A stretch of DNA of 64,000 bases, taken from contig NZ_NWTI01000023.1 of the NCBI RefSeq assembly GCF_002531575.1, positions 53,965-117,964 on the forward strand, given 5' to 3'. Positions 62,073 through 64,000 of the stretch are shown one piece after another. Under the pieces are notes generated by a model that saw only the letters and a program-made list of their open reading frames with translations, was not told the origin of the DNA and made no database searches. Source of the DNA: Bradyrhizobium sp. Y36 (GTDB lineage: Bacteria; Pseudomonadota; Alphaproteobacteria; Rhizobiales; Xanthobacteraceae). Position numbers and translations under genes: made by a program. The first letter of the stretch is position 1. The number at the start of each line of letters is the position of its first letter.

Positions 62073-63791
62073 ATGCGCCGCCTGCTCGTCGCGCTCAGCC
62101 TGCTCGCCGCAACCCTGTGGTCCGCGCCCGCGGCCGCCCAGGCGCGCAACCAGCTTGGGCCGCTCTGCACCACCGACACGACACCGGCCGACAAGATGAT
62201 CGATGCCTGCAACAAGATCATCGCGTTGAAGGTGTTTCGCGGCGAGCAGCTCGCGACGATCCATTTCTGGCGCGCGGTGGGCTGGAACAAGAAGGGCGAC
62301 TATTCGAAAGTCATTACGGACGCCACCGAGACGATCCGGCTGCAGCCGAGCCAGGCCGCCTACAATCTCAGAGGATCGGCCTATTACGACAAGGGCGACT
62401 ACGAGATCGCGATCAGCGATTTCGACGACGCGCTGAAGCTCGGACCGCCCAGCGGCACCATCTTCCACAATCGCGGCAATGCCTGGCGCGGCAAGGGCGA
62501 CTACGCCAAGGCGATCGCCGACTACGACATGTCGATCAAATCAGATCCGAAATCGGCATTCTCGTTCCAGAACCGCGGCATTGCCAAGGAAGCGCTCGGC
62601 GACCTCGACGGTGCGCTCGCCGACATCAACCAGGCGATCCGGCTCCATCCGACACTGCCGCAGCCCTTGATCAACCGCACCGCGATCTGGCGCGCCAAGG
62701 GCGATCTCGATCGCGCCATCGCCGACGGCAGCGAGGCGATCCGGCTCGCCAAGGACAAGCCGCCGGTCAACATCATGACGCCGCCGAACAGCGTCCTGAT
62801 CTCCGCCTATACCCATCGCGCGCTGGCCTATGAGGCCAAGGGTGACTACGCGCACGCGCGCGACGATTACAAGGCGACGCTCGCGATCGTGGCGTCCGAC
62901 GCCGGCAGCAAGGCCAATCAAGCCACCGCAAAGGTGCGTCTATCGCTCGTGACGGACGCCGCCGCGCCGATCCCGCGCGATGCGCCCTCACCCACAACGC
63001 AGCCGACGACCACGCCTGCTCCGCAGCGGACCGACGCGGCACCGGCGCCCTCGCCCGGTCCGGCCGCTCGCGGCGCACGCATGGCGCTGATCATCGGCAA
63101 CGGCGCCTACGCGCATGTGAAGCCCCTGCCCAATCCGGCCAACGACGCGCGCGCCGTCGCCAAGAGCCTGCGTGACATCGGCTTCACCGTCTCCGAGGGC
63201 GTCGATCTCGACCGCGCCGCGATGCAGAAGATGACGCGCGACTTCCTGCGCGAGGCGGCCCGGGCGCAGGTGGCGGTGGTCTATTATGCCGGCCACGGCG
63301 TGCAAGTCGACGGCCGCAACTACCTCATTCCCGTCGACGTCGCGCTCAAGCCGGGCGCGGGCATGACGGAAGCGATGATCGACATGGACACGATCATGGC
63401 CGGCCTCGACGACCAGGTCCGCACCAACATCTTGATCTTCGATGCCTGCCGCAACAATCCGATGGCGCAGCAGGTCGCATCCGCCGTCAGCAGCCGCGGC
63501 ATCGAGGGCGCTTCCGGTCTCGCCGCACCGACCAGCCTCGGCAGCGGCGCGACACTGGGCGCCGGCACGCTGATCGCCTTCGCCACCGCGCCGGGCCAGG
63601 TCGCGCTCGACGGCGAAGGCGCCAACTCGCCGTTCTCCGCCGCGCTCTCCCGCCATATCGGCACTCCCGGACTGGAAGTGCAGCAGATGCTGACGCGGGT
63701 GCGGGCGGAGGTGGTCTCGAGCACCAAGAACAAGCAGGTGCCGTGGTCGAACTCCTCGCTGCTGGGCGAGGTCTATCTGGCGGAGAAGTGA
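62073..63791 (+). CDS. Secreted TPR/caspase-like (peptidase C14) protein
   Basis: 572 residues. Signal peptide MRRLLVALSLLAATLWSAPAAAQ; residues 60-285 carry at least five TPR repeats (FWRAVGWNKKGDYSKVITDATETIRLQP, AYYDKGDYEIAISDFDDALKL, NRGNAWRGKGDYAKAIADYDMSIKSDP). A Pro/Thr linker (295-330) leads to a caspase-like domain (335-570) with ALIIGNGAYAHVKPLPNPANDA, catalytic His in YYAGHG (H408) and Cys in DACRNNP (C459). It is the second caspase-like protein of the window, with a different accessory domain. Substrate unknown. Confidence 0.85.
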   Translation: MRRLLVALSLLAATLWSAPAAAQARNQLGPLCTTDTTPADKMIDACNKIIALKVFRGEQLATIHFWRAVGWNKKGDYSKVITDATETIRLQPSQAAYNLRGSAYYDKGDYEIAISDFDDALKLGPPSGTIFHNRGNAWRGKGDYAKAIADYDMSIKSDPKSAFSFQNRGIAKEALGDLDGALADINQAIRLHPTLPQPLINRTAIWRAKGDLDRAIADGSEAIRLAKDKPPVNIMTPPNSVLISAYTHRALAYEAKGDYAHARDDYKATLAIVASDAGSKANQATAKVRLSLVTDAAAPIPRDAPSPTTQPTTTPAPQRTDAAPAPSPGPAARGARMALIIGNGAYAHVKPLPNPANDARAVAKSLRDIGFTVSEGVDLDRAAMQKMTRDFLREAARAQVAVVYYAGHGVQVDGRNYLIPVDVALKPGAGMTEAMIDMDTIMAGLDDQVRTNILIFDACRNNPMAQQVASAVSSRGIEGASGLAAPTSLGSGATLGAGTLIAFATAPGQVALDGEGANSPFSAALSRHIGTPGLEVQQMLTRVRAEVVSSTKNKQVPWSNSSLLGEVYLAEK

Positions 63792-64000
63792 GGCCGGGCT
63801 TGCGCGCCGGTTTTGAACAACGCGCTGGTCGCCCGACATCCTCGGATGTCATCGCCCGGCTCGACCGGGCGCTCCAGTGTCCAGAGACAGCGAGAGGTGC
63901 GGAGAAGCCGCGGCGTACTGGATTCCCCGCTTTCGCGCAGGGCTGTCCGGGGAAGTCTATGCATAACAGAAGCTGATCTGGTCGGGAGAGCCTCTTTCGC
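63792..64000. other. Trailing region with repeat-like sequence
   Basis: 209 nt after the caspase-like gene to the window end. It contains GACATCCTCGGATGTC (palindrome) and CGCCCGGCTCGACCGGGCG, followed by ACTGGATTCCCCGC, as in dispersed repeats of this group. No gene start is evident. Confidence 0.4.

Overview
This is a high-GC, densely coded chromosomal window from an alphaproteobacterium, most likely Bradyrhizobium or a close relative in the Nitrobacteraceae. That placement is an inference from three things: the resemblance of the proteins, the rhizobial-type LPS core genes (an LpcC-like mannosyltransferase, HldE/HldD/WaaF), and several families of palindromic intergenic repeats that I recognise from Bradyrhizobium-type genomes. 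I see no rRNA, tRNA, CRISPR array, prophage or insertion sequence. Most long open frames antisense to the genes are GC-rich shadows.

Layout. 1-3.7 kb: a small DUF3311 protein, an MctP-type monocarboxylate permease and the N-terminal part of a sensor kinase with a Na+/solute-symporter-like input domain. 4.1-6.9 kb: an MlaE-MlaF-MlaD lipid transport operon. 7-12.7 kb: dipeptide epimerase, MFS transporter, several hypothetical proteins, a VOC protein and FucU. 12.8-14.6 kb: a secreted caspase-like protein. 14.8-18.8 kb: serine/threonine dehydratase, a GT4 plus LpxH-like phosphoesterase pair, and ThiD. 19.1-21.4 kb: a hybrid kinase whose membrane domain matches the plant/cyanobacterial ethylene-binding domain, and a stand-alone Lrp/AsnC ligand domain. 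21.4-28.6 kb: c-type cytochromes, a CHRD protein, a cystathionine gamma-synthase-family enzyme, an orphan CoxL-like molybdopterin subunit, a GNAT protein and DUF1127.

29.3-51.5 kb is a cell-surface polysaccharide region. It holds MurJ, a WbpE/WbpB-like 3-amino-sugar pair, ManC, a UDP-glucuronate 4-epimerase-like protein, a flippase-like membrane protein, and a WecA-like initiating transferase. It continues with a WbpV/WreQ-like reductase, a GT4, a WbpM/CapD-like dehydratase, WaaL, HldE, HldD, WaaF, an LpcC-like transferase, GalE and an MsbA-like ABC exporter. Together these can supply nucleotide sugars (GDP-mannose, ADP-heptose, UDP-galactose, probably UDP-QuiNAc or UDP-FucNAc), start a lipid-linked glycan, build the LPS inner core and ligate O-antigen.

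51.5-64 kb: an FAH-family hydrolase, two NTF2-like proteins, a Spy-like periplasmic protein with TauE/SafE, an LpxO-like hydroxylase, a flavin monooxygenase, the SAM-cycle genes ahcY and metK, an unusual helix-turn-helix/methyltransferase-like protein upstream of metK, and a second caspase-like protein carrying TPR repeats.

The observations most worth following are the ethylene-receptor-like kinase, the protein upstream of metK, the two caspase-like proteins with tandem CRP-like sites upstream of one, and a short transcript unit at 28.7 kb. No single unmistakably new multi-gene system is visible.
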